A stretch of DNA of 7,200 nt from an uncultured Clostridia bacterium (GTDB lineage Bacteria > Bacillota > Clostridia > UBA1381), in contig CALXUL010000154.1 of assembly GCA_944391635.1 (NCBI GenBank), positions 1-7,200 of the forward strand, written 5' to 3'. Each line of letters begins with the position of its first letter. Within the stretch, counting starts at the first letter, position 1. This document shows, in pieces, positions 6,624-7,200 of the stretch. Position numbers and translations under genes: made by a program. The notes under the pieces were generated by a model that ran no database searches, had not been told where the DNA came from, and saw only the letters and a program-made list of their open reading frames with translations.

Positions 6624-7200
6624 ATGACACAAAATAAAACTCTTGCGCGGCTTGCGCTGCTGTTGGCAACAATCATATGGGGCAGTTCATTTGTGGTGCT
6701 GAAAAATACTCTTGACTCGCTTCCGGTAATGTTTCTGCTTTCTATAAGATTTCTTTTAGCAGGGGCGCTGTTGGCAGTAATATTTTTCAAAAAACTTAAA
6801 ACTCTTAATAAAGGATATTTTTTAAGCGGCGCGGTTATCGGCGCCTGCCTGTTTTTGGCATATCTTTTCCAGACGATAGGTCTTACCAACACTACACCGG
6901 GGAAAAATGCCTTTCTGACTGCGGTGTACTGTATGATTGTACCGTTTTTGTTCTGGGCAGTTGATAAAAAACGCCCGGATAAATTTAATATTATTGCAGC
7001 GATTATCTGTATTACCGGTATAGGGCTTGTTTCGCTTACGGGAAGTTTAAGTCTTGAAATAGGGGATTTAATGACGTTAATCGGTGGATTTTTCTTTGCG
7101 GCACATATAGTTGTGGTAGCGAAGTTTTCGCGCGGCCGCGACCCGGTACTGCTTACGATACTTCAGTTTTTTGCCTGCGGCGCGCTTGCGGCAATCGGTT
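6624..7200 (+). CDS. EamA/DMT-family membrane transporter (3' end cut by window edge)
   Basis: The reading frame opens at the ATG at 6624 and stays open to the window end (192 codons plus one base). The protein is strongly hydrophobic, with likely membrane helices at about 8-27, 35-55, 66-86, 96-114, 121-140, 147-167 and 173 onward. The IWGSSFVVLK motif near the start and the QTIGLTNTTPGKNAFLT stretch at 83-99 are characteristic of EamA (drug/metabolite transporter) proteins. These normally have ten helices and about 290-300 residues, so roughly a third is missing. It begins 17 nt after argH with only a weak Shine-Dalgarno (GGGAA at 6614-6618) and no terminator between, so it is probably co-transcribed. 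EamA proteins often export amino acids or metabolites; the arginine context hints at this, but the substrate cannot be read from the sequence. Confidence 0.9.
   Translation, partial: MTQNKTLARLALLLATIIWGSSFVVLKNTLDSLPVMFLLSIRFLLAGALLAVIFFKKLKTLNKGYFLSGAVIGACLFLAYLFQTIGLTNTTPGKNAFLTAVYCMIVPFLFWAVDKKRPDKFNIIAAIICITGIGLVSLTGSLSLEIGDLMTLIGGFFFAAHIVVVAKFSRGRDPVLLTILQFFACGALAAIG

Noticed and set aside
6295..6892. Minus-strand frames over the end of argH and the transporter (6295-6672, 6608-6892)
   Set aside because: They are antisense to argH and to the EamA frame, whose hydrophobic pattern and motifs are convincing.

Overview
The window looks like a piece of a low-to-moderate GC Firmicutes chromosome, most likely an anaerobic Clostridia-type organism. 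The reasons are the strong GGAGG-type ribosome binding sites, the AT-rich intergenic DNA, the gene order ruvC-ruvA-ruvB, and a cell-wall amidase built on a copper-amine-oxidase-like N-terminal stalk. This placement is an inference from gene content and style; no rRNA or species-specific marker is present. Coding density is very high, no stretch over 300 bases lacks a gene, and I see no transposon, phage, CRISPR, tRNA or rRNA sequence.

Left half (1-3812), minus strand. Reading right to left: ruvC (GTG start), a 123-nt gap with a good sigma-A-type promoter, ruvA, ruvB, and a secreted N-acetylmuramoyl-L-alanine amidase that runs off the left edge. RuvA and RuvB form the branch-migration motor and RuvC is the nuclease that cuts Holliday junctions, so all three parts of the resolvasome are here. 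The amidase starts 49 nt after ruvB with no visible terminator between, so it probably shares the transcript.

Centre (3813-3924). A 112-nt, very AT-rich divergent region separates ruvC from argG. It holds a near-consensus promoter for argG and a candidate promoter for ruvC that points back towards it, so the two would face each other with start sites only a few bases apart. A perfect 13-bp palindrome covers the argG -10 element, and a weaker TG...CA element overlaps the -35. Together they resemble a pair of ArgR (arginine repressor) boxes.

Right half (3925-7200), plus strand. argG and argH encode the last two steps of arginine synthesis (citrulline to argininosuccinate to arginine). A strong hairpin lies between them. 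An EamA/DMT-family membrane transporter follows argH after 17 nt and is cut by the right edge.

All identifiable genes belong to known families and appear intact apart from the two cut by the window edges. I did not find a convincing undescribed system. The items most worth a second look are regulatory: the face-to-face promoters and possible ARG boxes at ruvC/argG, and the hairpin between argG and argH.
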